NCBI GenBank assembly: GCA_948288625.1
Contig: CAOHYA010000001.1
Coordinates: 186,001-250,000 of the forward strand
From: an uncultured Candidatus Saccharibacteria bacterium
Lineage (GTDB): Bacteria > Patescibacteriota > Saccharimonadia > Saccharimonadales > Saccharimonadaceae
DNA: 64,000 nt
Direction of reading: 5' to 3'
The position numbers and the translations under genes are program-made. This document shows, one piece after another, positions 1-8,248 of the stretch (within the stretch, counting starts at the first letter, position 1; every line of letters begins with the position of its first letter). The notes below the pieces were generated by a model, which did not search any database, was not told the DNA's origin, and was given only the letters and a program-made list of their open reading frames with translations.

Positions 1-465
1 TATGACAACAGGAAAACCGACATCGCTCCCAACCCGTTACCAAAAGATAGCGTCACGACCCCGACGGCGGTAAGCTGTAAGTCGAACCTTAACTCGGGCG
101 GCTATGCCTGTAAGAGCGAGCTTATTTTGCCTCAAGCCATTGGTGCGTCGGGCAACGAGCGTACGGCATTCCTTCGTCTCGCATCTTTTTACAATGCTTC
201 GGCGTTCCGCATAACCCTTTCCAACGGTGCCTTTAACCCTGAAAATCCATTGGCGACCCTTGCCGAATTTGATAGTGTACAACCTGAAATCGATTCTACC
301 GGGCGAGCAAACGATTTGTTCAAACGTGTCGTCAGCCGTGTGAGTTTATTCGACACCACCTTCCCGTACCCAGAGGGAACCATCGATATCACTGGTGACT
401 TTTGTAAGGATTTCGCGATAACGAAAACCCAATATATCCCTGGTCCGAACGGTTGTACCCCTTAG
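1..465 (+). CDS. C-terminal part of a secreted or pilin-like protein (truncated by window edge)
   Basis: The frame is open from the first base to the TAG at 463-465, giving 154 residues without a start codon. The visible part is polar and has paired cysteines (VSCKSNL, YACKSE) and two more near the end (GDFCKDF, NGCTP). That suggests an exported, disulfide-containing domain such as the tail of a type IV pilus-type protein, but no family motif is present and the N-terminus is outside the window. It converges on the recombinase gene with only 2 nt between the stop codons. Function is not assigned. Confidence 0.6.
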   Translation, partial: YDNRKTDIAPNPLPKDSVTTPTAVSCKSNLNSGGYACKSELILPQAIGASGNERTAFLRLASFYNASAFRITLSNGAFNPENPLATLAEFDSVQPEIDSTGRANDLFKRVVSRVSLFDTTFPYPEGTIDITGDFCKDFAITKTQYIPGPNGCTP

Positions 466-467
466 TA

Positions 468-1379
468 CTACGAACCTGATTCGCTGTGGAACTTTTCGTA
501 CACTTCTTTCAAGTGAGCATCCGTTACGTGGGTATAAATTTGCGTCGTTGAAATGTCGCTATGGCCTAGCATTGTTTGTACGCTACGCAAATCGGCACCG
601 TTCATCAGAAGGTCGGTGGCGAAGCTATGACGCATAGTGTGCGGGCTGACGTGCTTGGTAATGCCGGCCAAGCGGGCGTACTTGTTGATGGCACGCTGGA
701 TACTGCGAGCTGAGAGTCGACGATAATCGCCGCTGGTATTCGCTTCCACGTTACGGCTATAGCCGATAAAGAGGGGAGCGAGGGTGTCCTGACGCATGGC
801 GAGGTACTGGTCGACCCAATCGGCGGCAGTTTGACTGATAAATACCGGCCGATCTTTCTGACCTTTTCCACGAACCATAAATTCTCGCCGTTTGGTGTTG
901 ATATGATCTCGGTTTAAGTTTACTAGTTCCGATACGCGCAAGCCACTCGAGAACAGAAGTTCGATGATGGCTCGGTCGCGCAGGCCTGCTTCGCTCGAGG
1001 TATCAATCTGCTCGAATAAACGTTGAATTTCATCGTAATGAAGAAAGGTAACTTGTTTGCGGGCTGTTTTGGGGAGTTCGATCTTATCCGGACTCATCGA
1101 GGGTATATCGCGCTTCGAGAGGTATTTCAAGAAACCGCGGAGGGCAATCAAGTGGTAGGCCTGCGTAATCATGGCGAGTGTTTCGCCGCGTTCATTTTCG
1201 TGACGGTTCAGCCAGAGGCGGAATTTACGGACTAATTCGCTGTCGATTTTAGAAACCTCGATGTCACCGGCAAATTCGATGAAACGGTTTAGGTAAAACT
1301 CATAATTCTCGGCGGTTTTTGGCATACGGCCACCCTCTACCTCAAGGTGTTCGATAAAGTCGAGGACGTAATCTGACAT
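468..1379 (-). CDS. xerC: Tyrosine recombinase, XerC/XerD type
   Basis: A 303-residue protein of normal Xer length that probably resolves chromosome dimers at dif. The N-terminal SAM-like DNA-binding domain (MSDYVLDFIEHLEVEGG, TAENYEFYLNRF) is followed by the catalytic domain. The active-site residues are visible: Arg in SSGLRVSEL, Lys in GKGQKDR, His-x-x-Arg in HTMRHSFAT, His in LGHSDISTT and the nucleophilic Tyr in TQIYTHV. The frame extends upstream to 1490, but a -10-like TATTAT (1386-1391, minus strand) lies 6 nt before the ATG at 1379, which fits the family N-terminus, so 1379 is chosen. XerC and XerD cannot be told apart here. Confidence 0.9.
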   Translation of the reverse strand: MSDYVLDFIEHLEVEGGRMPKTAENYEFYLNRFIEFAGDIEVSKIDSELVRKFRLWLNRHENERGETLAMITQAYHLIALRGFLKYLSKRDIPSMSPDKIELPKTARKQVTFLHYDEIQRLFEQIDTSSEAGLRDRAIIELLFSSGLRVSELVNLNRDHINTKRREFMVRGKGQKDRPVFISQTAADWVDQYLAMRQDTLAPLFIGYSRNVEANTSGDYRRLSARSIQRAINKYARLAGITKHVSPHTMRHSFATDLLMNGADLRSVQTMLGHSDISTTQIYTHVTDAHLKEVYEKFHSESGS

Positions 1380-1442
1380 ATACATATAATAAGCATAGCC
1401 TAAAACGGCGCTCACCGATACAATACTCAGCTCACTTCGTAG

Positions 1443-1448
1443 TACAAT
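1443..1448 (+). promoter_or_regulatory. -10 box of a leaderless uppP promoter
   Basis: TACAAT is followed by exactly 7 nt and then the ATG at 1456. It overlaps an upstream in-frame ATG at 1447, which therefore cannot be the start of the mRNA. The divergent recombinase gene has a similar arrangement about 55 bp away on the other strand. Confidence 0.55.
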
Positions 1449-1455
1449 GGAACAT

Positions 1456-2244
1456 ATGCAATGGCTTGAGGCAATTATTTTAGGGCTCATTCAAGGGCTC
1501 ACTGAGTTCATTCCTATTAGTAGTTCCGGCCACTTGGTCATCGCTCAGACCTTCATGAGCGGCGCTTCCGACCATCTCTTTCTCGAATTCATCAATATCG
1601 GTACCATGTTGGCGTTGTTCGTCTTCTTCCGAAAGCGAATCTGGAACATTCTGCAGGATATCTTCGTAAAGAAGAATTATAAGTTGGCTATCAATATCCT
1701 CATCACTATCCTGCCGGCTGGTTTGATCGGCTTTTTCTTGGCTGATTTCATTGGCAGCGAAGCATTCTTCTCAAGTGCGGTCGTCGTGGTATTTACGCTG
1801 GCGATCGTCGGTATCATCATGGTGGTGGTAGAAAAGTTGCCAAAACTTTCACCAGTTCAAGATGGTGAAGCGTTGTCGAAGCCACGGGCTTTGATCATTG
1901 GGCTGGCGCAAGCACTGGCGCTGATACCGGGCGTGTCACGCTCTGGCTCGACTATCTTGGCTGGCCGCTTCATGGGGCTGAAGCCTGCCGAGGCTGCCGA
2001 ATATAGCTTTTTGGCTTCTTTACCGATCATGCTCGGCGTGACCCTTAAGGTATTAGCAGGGGATAGCGAATACCTCATGGCTAATGCGGGAACGCTTTTG
2101 CTTTCAAACTTAGCCGCCTTCATCGCCGGTATTTTTGCCGTCGGCTTTTTGATGCAGTATCTTTCCAAGCACTCACTGGCGGTGTTCGGGTGGTACCGCA
2201 TTGTTTTGGCGGTCGTGCTGGCAGTGGTACTTTTGGTACAATAG
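1456..2244 (+). CDS. uppP: Undecaprenyl-diphosphate phosphatase
   Basis: A 262-residue integral membrane protein that dephosphorylates undecaprenyl diphosphate to recycle the lipid carrier for peptidoglycan and other wall polymers. The two signature blocks are intact: QGLTEFIPISSSGHL near the N-terminus, with the catalytic Glu and Ser residues, and PGVSRSGSTI in the middle, with the essential Arg. About seven to eight hydrophobic segments fit the BacA/UppP fold. The start at MQWLEAII matches the family and lies 7 nt downstream of TACAAT, implying a leaderless transcript. The gene is divergent from the Xer recombinase. A TACAAT at its 3' end (TGGTACAATAG) probably serves ndk. Confidence 0.95.
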   Translation: MQWLEAIILGLIQGLTEFIPISSSGHLVIAQTFMSGASDHLFLEFINIGTMLALFVFFRKRIWNILQDIFVKKNYKLAINILITILPAGLIGFFLADFIGSEAFFSSAVVVVFTLAIVGIIMVVVEKLPKLSPVQDGEALSKPRALIIGLAQALALIPGVSRSGSTILAGRFMGLKPAEAAEYSFLASLPIMLGVTLKVLAGDSEYLMANAGTLLLSNLAAFIAGIFAVGFLMQYLSKHSLAVFGWYRIVLAVVLAVVLLVQ

Positions 2245-2275
2245 CCAATAGACATTTATAGACAGAGGAGAATAT

Positions 2276-2779
2276 ATGAGCCATATTGAACGAACATTGA
2301 TACTTTTTAAGCCAGATGCCGTGCAGCGCGGTGTCGTCGGTGAAATTTTGAGCCGTTTCGAACGTGTCGGTTTGAAGATTGTCGGTACGAAGATGATCGC
2401 TCCGAACAGCGAGCACTACTATAAGCACTATGAAGAAATTGGCCAAGTCATCACACGCCGTGGCCAAGAAACCTTTGACAACGTACTGACGATGATGGCC
2501 GACGGCCCGGTGATCGCTATGGTTCTCGAAGGTATCGAAGCGGTCGAACTGGTACGAAAGCTGGTTGGTTCGACTGAACCTAAGTCGGCTGCGCCTGGTA
2601 CGATCCGTGGTGACTTCTCGCACATGAGCTACGGCTACGGCGACGAACAGCACAAGGGCATCCCGAACCTCATCCACGCCTCAGGTGACGCCAGCGACGC
2701 CAAGCAAGAAATTCCACACTGGTTCAACGAAGATGAATTGTATGATTACAATGTGTTGAACGAAAAGTTCACTCGATAG
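2276..2779 (+). CDS. ndk: Nucleoside diphosphate kinase
   Basis: Transfers the gamma phosphate of ATP to NDPs through a phospho-histidine. The N-terminal ERTLILFKPDAVQRG and the catalytic NLIHASGDASDA block (His about residue 134) are present, as is RGDFSHM. The protein is 167 residues, longer than the usual 140-150. The extra length lies around residues 48-65 and just before the catalytic His. A GAGGAG Shine-Dalgarno precedes the ATG, so this gene is translated from a leadered mRNA, unlike uppP. A GC-rich hairpin follows at 2803-2831. In an organism that depends on salvaged nucleotides this enzyme balances the NTP pools. Confidence 0.93.
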   Translation: MSHIERTLILFKPDAVQRGVVGEILSRFERVGLKIVGTKMIAPNSEHYYKHYEEIGQVITRRGQETFDNVLTMMADGPVIAMVLEGIEAVELVRKLVGSTEPKSAAPGTIRGDFSHMSYGYGDEQHKGIPNLIHASGDASDAKQEIPHWFNEDELYDYNVLNEKFTR

Positions 2780-2802
2780 AGTGTCAAAAACTGAATAGAA
2801 CA

Positions 2803-2831
2803 AAGCCCCGTCAGAAATATCTGCGGGGCTT
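2803..2831. terminator. Bidirectional terminator between ndk and a small minus-strand gene
   Basis: AAGCCCCG and CGGGGCTT form an 8-bp stem with a 13-nt loop. The T-rich flank is better on the minus strand (GGGGCTTTGTTC), where it would end the 55-residue ORF transcript. Confidence 0.7.
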
Positions 2832-2862
2832 GTTCGTACGCGCTAAACGGAGGAGGGATCTA

Positions 2863-3030
2863 TCAGGTTTCTTCGTCCGGCAAGAGCCTTTTGATGAGCC
2901 TCTCCTGGGCCTCGATGTCGTCTTGCTCCTTGGAAGCTCTCGCCCTTTCACGCTCCTTTTTCCACTTGAGGAATCCCGGGCTTACTCGCCACTCGGTCTC
3001 GGGCTGATCGCCGTTCTGCTGACTTGCCAT
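2863..3030 (-). CDS. Small charged protein of unknown function (55 aa)
   Basis: A 55-residue ORF starting MASQQNGDQPETEW and ending LLPDEET. The middle is rich in Lys, Arg and Glu (LKWKKERERARASKEQ) and should form an amphipathic helix. Coding support comes from context. A near-perfect promoter (TTGACA, 17 nt, TATAAT at 3067-3095) lies upstream. GGAG sits 5 nt before the second of two tandem ATGs, and a hairpin follows the stop. It is the first of eight minus-strand single-gene units in this window with the same layout. No family is recognised. Confidence 0.65.
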   Translation of the reverse strand: MASQQNGDQPETEWRVSPGFLKWKKERERARASKEQDDIEAQERLIKRLLPDEET

Positions 3031-3066
3031 CATTTCTCCGTTTCAGTAGGTACGAACTAGATATAT

Positions 3067-3095
3067 ATTATACCAATTATATATAAATATGTCAA
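3067..3095 (-). promoter_or_regulatory. Consensus sigma70-type promoter of the 55-aa gene
   Basis: On the minus strand TTGACA (3095-3090) is separated by exactly 17 nt from TATAAT (3072-3067). Both hexamers are perfect consensus. Confidence 0.8.
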
Positions 3096-3171
3096 AATAT
3101 ACTCGGAGTGAAGCTATTAGGAAATATCCCGGCGGCGCATTCTCTCCCATATCTGTTAAAATAAAACACAT

Positions 3172-3248
3172 GCCCCGGTAGCTCAACTGGATAGAGCAGA
3201 TCCGTCCTAAGGATAAGGTTGTAGGTTCGACTCCTGCCCGGGGTACCA
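3172..3248 (+). tRNA. tRNA-Arg (CCT)
   Basis: The 77-nt cloverleaf has acceptor GCCCCGG/CCGGGGT, D stem GCTC/GAGC, T arm GTAGG-TTCGACT-CCTGC and an encoded CCA. Anticodon loop GTCCTAA gives CCT. One anticodon-stem pair is mismatched. Confidence 0.9.
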
Positions 3249-3323
3249 AATTTGAAATAATCATTCATTAGCTATCGCTCATTCATTCATGTATAGTGTT
3301 AAACAATAGCACTATAACAAGGT

Positions 3324-4211
3324 ATGCATATGGGATTTGGTGGTAGCTCTGGTGGATCGGGAAGCCTTTCAGGTAGCAGCGATGTTGCGTTAAGTGGCGT
3401 GGCAAACAGCCAGGTGCTGGCCTATGATACCTCGGTTAATAAGTGGAAAAATAAAACGCTTTCCATTCCAACGGGGGGTACTGCCTCGACCGACCTCCTT
3501 GATGCGTGTGGAATTTTCTATGCAGCTGTTGCAACTCGAAACGCCGACGTGCGCCGGATTGTATTCGTCGGTTCGTCAACCACCGCGGGGCAGGCTGCTT
3601 CGGCGGTACAGTTTCGGTACGTCAATCAGTTGGCGGCCGCAATTCATGCCAGGTACCCACTTGTATCAGGCAGCCATCCTCCTGTTTCTAATAACTTAGC
3701 GACAGGGTATGCGGCTCGAGATTCCTATTCGACAGGCATACACGTTATAAATGCCGGGGTAGGGGGTACGACGTCGGCCAACTATATTGGTGCGACTGAG
3801 TTGAACCAAATTGCTGAAATGAGACCTTCGATGATTGTCCATATGATTGGTACGAATGATTTTCGTACCAAAATGGCCGTAAGTACGTACAAGGCTAACC
3901 ATCTTGCACGGATTAACGCATTAAAGTCGGCGATGAATGGCTCTCCTTGCGTACATTTACTTATCCACCCTTTTGAGGCGTGGGATACCTCTAATCCGGT
4001 TGCTCCATGGTCTGATTACGGCGAAGCTAAACGTGAAATTGCCTTGGATTCACCGAACGATACCGCGTATATGGATATTAGCAAACCTTATTACTTGGTA
4101 GGTGTGCCGAGTACCGACCCATTAGACCTTATTACGACCGATAAATTACATCAAAATGATTCAGGCTATACGTTGATGGCAGATCTTATTCGGATGAGGC
4201 TCAACCTCTAA
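3324..4211 (+). CDS. SGNH/GDSL-family hydrolase with a phage-tail-like N-terminus
   Basis: A 295-residue protein. Residues 1-50 are a Gly/Ser-rich lead plus LSGVANSQVLAYDTSVNKWKN, a motif typical of phage tail and other surface fibre proteins. The rest is an SGNH esterase domain: block I IVFVGSSTTAGQ (GSS replaces GDS), block II NAGVGG, block III HMIGTNDF and block V DKLHQNDSGY with the catalytic Asp and His. No signal peptide is visible. It probably deacylates a carbohydrate or lipid ester, substrate unknown. Start codons at 3324 and 3330 are both possible. It lies just after tRNA-Arg, a common insertion point, so phage ancestry is plausible but not shown. Confidence 0.75.
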   Translation: MHMGFGGSSGGSGSLSGSSDVALSGVANSQVLAYDTSVNKWKNKTLSIPTGGTASTDLLDACGIFYAAVATRNADVRRIVFVGSSTTAGQAASAVQFRYVNQLAAAIHARYPLVSGSHPPVSNNLATGYAARDSYSTGIHVINAGVGGTTSANYIGATELNQIAEMRPSMIVHMIGTNDFRTKMAVSTYKANHLARINALKSAMNGSPCVHLLIHPFEAWDTSNPVAPWSDYGEAKREIALDSPNDTAYMDISKPYYLVGVPSTDPLDLITTDKLHQNDSGYTLMADLIRMRLNL

Positions 4212-4257
4212 GAGGGTATTTGGCAGATCTCTATTCCGCTTATGGTACTATATATCC

Positions 4258-4890
4258 ATGGCAACTACGAAAAAGACATCGACCCCAAAGAAATCATCGA
4301 AAGCAACGGTAAAAAAGAACGCTAAAAACGCACCTCGCGCGTGGTCATGGCGTTTTTCTTTGATATCGGTGGGTATATATACCATCGTGGTGACAACGTT
4401 GGTTGTCGCGGCCTTTGCCGTCTCGCACTTCGTGACTGCGCAGCACAACAAATCACGCCTCGACCGTATTCAGGCAATTTACAGCAGCCTGGAACTTCCA
4501 CGAGATTACCAAGAAGAATACTCGAACGTATTTGGCGACAAGCGACCATACGATTGGGGTGAAGGTCGCACCTTTTCTTCTGAGATTCGCTATGCGCACG
4601 GCGATACCGTCAGCAACACCTTTGCCGACCTTGATAAGCGTATAAAAGATGCCGGGTTTACCTTCGTGTACGAACCATACCCAGGTTCCGTCAGCAAGCA
4701 GTACCACTACAAATCTGACAAGGGTGAATATGTGCGTATGTCGGTTTCAAGTAAGCCGTACGACGATGCGTGGCGCAACTATGCGCTACTGAAGCAAAGT
4801 ATGCCGGATGATGTCCTCAATAACTTCGATACTAACGCCGGCCCATCAAACGTTACCATCAAGGTAAACCTCGACGACAACAATGAGTAA
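4258..4890 (+). CDS. Single-pass membrane protein, unknown function
   Basis: 210 residues. A Lys-rich cytoplasmic tail (1-28) is followed by one transmembrane segment (about 33-60) and an extracytoplasmic domain of about 150 residues rich in Tyr, Asp and Lys. No known domain is recognised. TACTAT (4246-4251, with an upstream TGG) lies 6 nt before the ATG, so the mRNA should be leaderless. Its stop overlaps the next gene by 8 nt, and the PH-domain and foldase genes follow in overlapping frames. This implies one operon concerned with the cell envelope. Confidence 0.75.
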   Translation: MATTKKTSTPKKSSKATVKKNAKNAPRAWSWRFSLISVGIYTIVVTTLVVAAFAVSHFVTAQHNKSRLDRIQAIYSSLELPRDYQEEYSNVFGDKRPYDWGEGRTFSSEIRYAHGDTVSNTFADLDKRIKDAGFTFVYEPYPGSVSKQYHYKSDKGEYVRMSVSSKPYDDAWRNYALLKQSMPDDVLNNFDTNAGPSNVTIKVNLDDNNE

Positions 4891-5419
4891 GAAAAAGGAC
4901 GATTCACGCAAGCTTGACTTCGAAGGCCAGCGGCCTGGCGAAGAGGTATTGTTCGTGTTCCGTCGCCACCTGATCGCGATGCGAAAAGGGTTTTATCTGT
5001 TACTCGGCTCGTTGGTAATAACGGCCATTCCGCCGCTCATTTGGCAGGAAAACCTGGAGTTATTCTTGCTCCCCGTATTTGGTTTTGCCCTTGGGCTCGT
5101 GCTGTTCTTTTATCACTACACGATGTGGTATTTTACCATTTACGTAGTGACGAACCAGCGTATCCGCCAAATCACTCAAAAAGGATTTTTCGGGAAGGAT
5201 GTCGTCGAGTTACGGCTGTCAAAGATTCAAAATATCAGCTATAATATCCCTGGGTTCTCTGGAGAGATTTTTGGTTTCGGCACCATAGTCATCCAGACGT
5301 TCGTGGGGGATCTTGTTATCCGTAATGTTGAACATCCCGAGAAAACGTATAACAAATTGCAAGACGCCGTCAGTACGGTAGTCGAGGCACAAGGAGAACA
5401 TGAAAAAGACTTTATCTAA
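4883..5419 (+). CDS. Membrane protein with bacterial PH domain
   Basis: 178 residues: a short charged N-terminus, two hydrophobic segments (about 35-55 and 60-82), then a bacterial PH-like (YdbS-type) domain with FTIYVVTNQRIRQITQKGFFGKDVVELRLSKIQNI. The TNxRI...Q.G.FGK...E..L..IQ pattern is typical of this family. Such proteins are membrane-anchored and their substrates are unknown. The start overlaps the previous gene by 8 nt, and the next gene starts 20 nt before its stop, so translation is probably coupled. Confidence 0.8.
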   Translation: MSKKKDDSRKLDFEGQRPGEEVLFVFRRHLIAMRKGFYLLLGSLVITAIPPLIWQENLELFLLPVFGFALGLVLFFYHYTMWYFTIYVVTNQRIRQITQKGFFGKDVVELRLSKIQNISYNIPGFSGEIFGFGTIVIQTFVGDLVIRNVEHPEKTYNKLQDAVSTVVEAQGEHEKDFI

Positions 5420-6479
5420 ATTGGCCTCGAAAACTGGGTTGAAGAAAAAACAGCCTGAACAACCTGCCGGTCGTATTACTACCGACACACTGGCCGAACA
5501 TCGTCAGCAAGTATTGGCTGGGGGCCGTAAATTCAAGTACCCCGTACAGTATGCCCGCCATAAGTTGGTGATGAACGCCATCATCATTATCGTCGCATCA
5601 ATCTTGGTATTGATCGGGGCAGGGTACTGGTTGTTGTATCAAGCGCAAAACACTACCGACTTCATGTATCGTGTTACGAAAGTAGTGCCGGTGCCGGTCG
5701 CAGAAGTAGATGGACAGCAGGTTCGCTATAGCGAATACCTTATGAAATTCCGAAGCAACCTACATTACTTGACGGAAAAAGAGCAGGTGGACGTGACGAC
5801 CGAAGATGGCCAACGCCAGGTTGATTTCATCAAGAATCAAGCCATGCAAGATGCCATTGCCGATGCCTACGCACTGAAGATTGCCAAGGAAAAAGACATC
5901 GAAGTGACCGATGCCGAACTTGAAGCCTACTTCAAGCAACAGCAACAATCGATCAATGCCAGCGAGTCCACCTACAGTACGGTGATTCTCGATTACTACG
6001 GATGGTCACCGGATGAATATCAGCAAGCAATGAAAACGAAGTTACTTCGCCAAAAGGTAAGTTATGCCGTCGACACAGATGCCGAAGCAACTTCCAAACG
6101 TATTGAAACCGCAGTCGCCGATGGAAATACCGACCTCAACGCCATTGCAACCACGATAAACGCCGAAAAAGAGTCAGTCGTTTTTTGGCCGGCCGCTTGG
6201 GTACCTGTCGATAACCAGGACGGTGGCTTGGCCGCGGCTGCCAATAAGCTTGAAGTCGGTCAAGTTTCAAAAGCTATCAAAACAACGGCTGGTGATGGCT
6301 ATTACTACGTAAAACTTGTCGAAAAGAACGAAACGCAGGTTCGGTACGAATATATCCAAGTACAGCTGACGACTTTCCAGAACCAGCTCGAGAAGGCCGA
6401 GAGTGAAGATAAGATTTCTGAATATATCACCATTCCGACCGTCGAAGGCCAATCTGAACCTGAAGCAACCAAACAATAG
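5400..6479 (+). CDS. Membrane-anchored SurA/PpiC-like peptidyl-prolyl isomerase
   Basis: 359 residues. A cytoplasmic basic region is followed by a transmembrane anchor (about 59-81) and an extracytoplasmic region that looks like a SurA N-terminal domain (VAEVDGQQVRYSEYL, then long helices with KEKDIEVTDAELEAYF). After that comes a degraded parvulin-like part (GGLAAAANKLEVGQVSKAIKTTAGDGYYYVKLVEK). It should help folding of exported proteins. AAGGAG lies 3 nt before the ATG. It is the third gene of the envelope operon, followed 10 nt later by the sod start. Confidence 0.8.
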   Translation: MKKTLSKLASKTGLKKKQPEQPAGRITTDTLAEHRQQVLAGGRKFKYPVQYARHKLVMNAIIIIVASILVLIGAGYWLLYQAQNTTDFMYRVTKVVPVPVAEVDGQQVRYSEYLMKFRSNLHYLTEKEQVDVTTEDGQRQVDFIKNQAMQDAIADAYALKIAKEKDIEVTDAELEAYFKQQQQSINASESTYSTVILDYYGWSPDEYQQAMKTKLLRQKVSYAVDTDAEATSKRIETAVADGNTDLNAIATTINAEKESVVFWPAAWVPVDNQDGGLAAAANKLEVGQVSKAIKTTAGDGYYYVKLVEKNETQVRYEYIQVQLTTFQNQLEKAESEDKISEYITIPTVEGQSEPEATKQ

Positions 6480-6489
6480 GGGTTTTATT

Positions 6490-7095
6490 ATGTTTAGCGT
6501 ACCAGCACTTCCTTACGATTACGATGCACTCAGTAATTACATCAGCGAAGACATCATGCGCCTTCATCATGACAAACATCACCAGGCGTATGTCGATAAA
6601 CTGAACGCGGCAATTGAAAAGTACCCGAATTTACAGGGGAAAGCGGTCGAGGAGTTACTCGTCGAGCTTAATTCGTTACCCGAAGATATTCGTACGGTAG
6701 TGCGAAATAACGGGGGTGGCCACTATAACCACTGCCTTTTTTGGGTGATGATGTCACCTCAGGGTGGTGGCCGACCATCCGGCAAATTACTTGAAGCGCT
6801 TCTTCAAAAATACGGGAGCTTCGAGGCATTTATCGAAGCATTCAGCGCTCAGGCAGCCAGCGTTTTTGGAAGTGGTTGGGTTTGGCTGCAGCCGAACATG
6901 GAAATCAAAACGACACCTAACCAAGATTCTTTGTTAAGTAGCGGCGAACCGGCGCCATTGCTTGCCCTCGACGTATGGGAGCACGCCTATTACTTGGATT
7001 ACAAAAATCAACGCCCGGAATATATAAAGGCGTGGTGGAATGTCGTGAATTGGCCGGTGGTCGAAGCACGTTTCGAAGCGGCTCAGAATAATTAG
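6490..7095 (+). CDS. sodA: Superoxide dismutase, Mn/Fe family
   Basis: Converts superoxide to oxygen and hydrogen peroxide in the cytoplasm. It has 201 residues, normal for the family. The four metal ligands are visible: His in MRLHHDKHHQAY, His in GGGHYNHCLFW, and Asp and His in LALDVWEHAYYLDY. The GGGHxNH and EHAYYLDY blocks look more like Mn or cambialistic enzymes than Fe enzymes, which is an inference only. The frame stays open upstream to 6403, but that part overlaps the foldase gene. The ATG at 6490 fits the family N-terminus (FSVPALPYDYDAL) and has a weak purine-rich site before it. It suggests exposure to oxygen. Confidence 0.95.
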   Translation: MFSVPALPYDYDALSNYISEDIMRLHHDKHHQAYVDKLNAAIEKYPNLQGKAVEELLVELNSLPEDIRTVVRNNGGGHYNHCLFWVMMSPQGGGRPSGKLLEALLQKYGSFEAFIEAFSAQAASVFGSGWVWLQPNMEIKTTPNQDSLLSSGEPAPLLALDVWEHAYYLDYKNQRPEYIKAWWNVVNWPVVEARFEAAQNN

Positions 7096-7103
7096 ACATG
7101 AAG

Positions 7104-7158
7104 AAGCCCCTCCGGGCATCTTCGACTCTTCGGTAAGAGGAGGATGCCCATTGGGGCG
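7104..7158. terminator. Long imperfect hairpin between sod and a minus-strand gene
   Basis: GCCCC-tcc-GGGCATC pairs with GATGCCC-att-GGGGC across a central CTCTT/AAGAG stem. Each arm also contains GCCC/GGGC and can fold on itself. A T-rich flank follows on the minus strand. Confidence 0.65.
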
Positions 7159-7173
7159 AAATGGGGGCGTACG

Positions 7174-7572
7174 CTACGGAAACGTGATACTCCCGTTCTT
7201 GATGCGAACCAGATCGGTATGGCCTTGGGCGACGATCTGCTTGATTTTTTTGAGATCGGGTTTCGACTCCCTGAAGGAGGGGCCGTGCTCGCGCAGGTTG
7301 TCTGCCGCCGTCTCCCAGTATGCGACAACTTGCTCGCGCGTGTAGTCGCTGGCGACATCTTCGAAACGTCGTTCAAGCCGCCTACCAATCCGTGAGGTGA
7401 AATGCGTTACCCGCCTTTCACCATGAAACAGCGAGAAGTATTCGAGGTAGTCGTAGTTTTGGCCGTCTCTTGTGTGCGCTTGGAAAACTGCCTTGTGGTT
7501 GTCATCGAAATTGATGACGGCCTTGCCTTGAAGCAGGCTTACTCCAGTAACGATTGGTCTGCGGTGAGACAT
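7174..7572 (-). CDS. Unknown soluble protein (132 aa), single-gene unit
   Basis: The protein is 132 residues and starts MSHRRPIVTGV. An ATG 12 nt upstream lies inside the Shine-Dalgarno (GAGGGTTACG), so 7572 is chosen. It is hydrophilic, with an N-terminal beta-like part (ITGVSLLQGKAVINFDDNHKAVFQ) and a helical, charged C-terminal half. No family is recognised. The unit has its own promoter (TTTACA, 16 nt, TATAAT at 7628-7655) and is followed by the long hairpin shared with sod. Confidence 0.65.
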   Translation of the reverse strand: MSHRRPIVTGVSLLQGKAVINFDDNHKAVFQAHTRDGQNYDYLEYFSLFHGERRVTHFTSRIGRRLERRFEDVASDYTREQVVAYWETAADNLREHGPSFRESKPDLKKIKQIVAQGHTDLVRIKNGSITFP

Positions 7573-7661
7573 CGTAACCCTCATTTCTGGTATACGTTCA
7601 AATCGGAAGGTCCGACAGAATAAATATATTATATCATTAAATAATTATTTGTAAAAAGAAG

Positions 7662-7714
7662 ATGCCCCTCTGGGCATCCTCAACTCCGAAGAGAAGGATG
7701 CCCGTGAGGGGCAT
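7662..7714. terminator. Long hairpin ending the 98-aa membrane gene
   Basis: ATGCCCCTC-t-GGGCATCCT pairs with AGGATGCCC-gt-GAGGGGCAT, followed on the minus strand by CTTCTTTTTAC. As in its neighbours, each arm is itself a small inverted repeat. Confidence 0.75.
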
Positions 7715-7752
7715 TATATTGAAATATCCTACAAATCGCCGCGAGCCAAGGT

Positions 7753-8049
7753 TCAAGGCTTTGAGCCGAAACGTACCCATTCGTACGCTTTTTGAATGAA
7801 AATCACTATACCGACGCCAGTCAGTATACTCAGCAGGCCCTTGACGAGGATCTGAAAGTACATTTCGGTCGTCCCGGTCATGTAGACAATGCTCAGGAAC
7901 GTGAATAAACTTTCGTCGTATCCGGCAAAGCTTACGCCGTACAGGTATTCGCCGATGGTATACATCACGCCACCGACGATTGATATCAGGACGAGTATAC
8001 CGATGATGCCTGTGAGACGGGCAAGCGTACCGATCGTTTTCGTGCCCAT
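7753..8049 (-). CDS. Small membrane protein, unknown function (98 aa)
   Basis: 98 residues from MGTKTIGTLARLTG, with GGAG placed 5 nt before the ATG. Hydrophobic segments at about 10-32 and 68-90, plus a weaker one between, suggest two or three membrane passes. The frame continues upstream to 8091 but that part reads through the promoter (TTGACA, 17 nt, TATAAT at 8107-8135), so it is excluded. No family is recognised. Confidence 0.65.
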   Translation of the reverse strand: MGTKTIGTLARLTGIIGILVLISIVGGVMYTIGEYLYGVSFAGYDESLFTFLSIVYMTGTTEMYFQILVKGLLSILTGVGIVIFIQKAYEWVRFGSKP

Positions 8050-8183
8050 GCGAGCTCCTATCTGTAGAATAACTCCAAAGAGCACCATCACGGTGATGGT
8101 TTGTATATTATACCTATTTATTTGATTGTTGTCAATCAGTTTAGAAATAGGTATTTAAAAGTAACTATTTATTAAAAATGTGA

Positions 8184-8236
8184 AACCCCGCTGGCTGCGG
8201 GGCTCACCGAGAGCTCATCCGCGCCGAAGCGGGGTT
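8184..8236. terminator. Long hairpin ending the 132-aa gene at 8.2-8.6 kb
   Basis: AACCCCGCT and AGCGGGGTT are the outer arms. The right part on the minus strand contains CCCCGCAGCCAGCGGGG followed by TTTCACATTTTT, a good intrinsic terminator by itself. Confidence 0.75.
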
Positions 8237-8248
8237 ATGGATGGGGCG

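Noticed and set aside
2830..3060. Plus-strand frame opposite the 55-aa gene
   Set aside because: No start signal; the minus-strand frame has promoter, Shine-Dalgarno and terminator.
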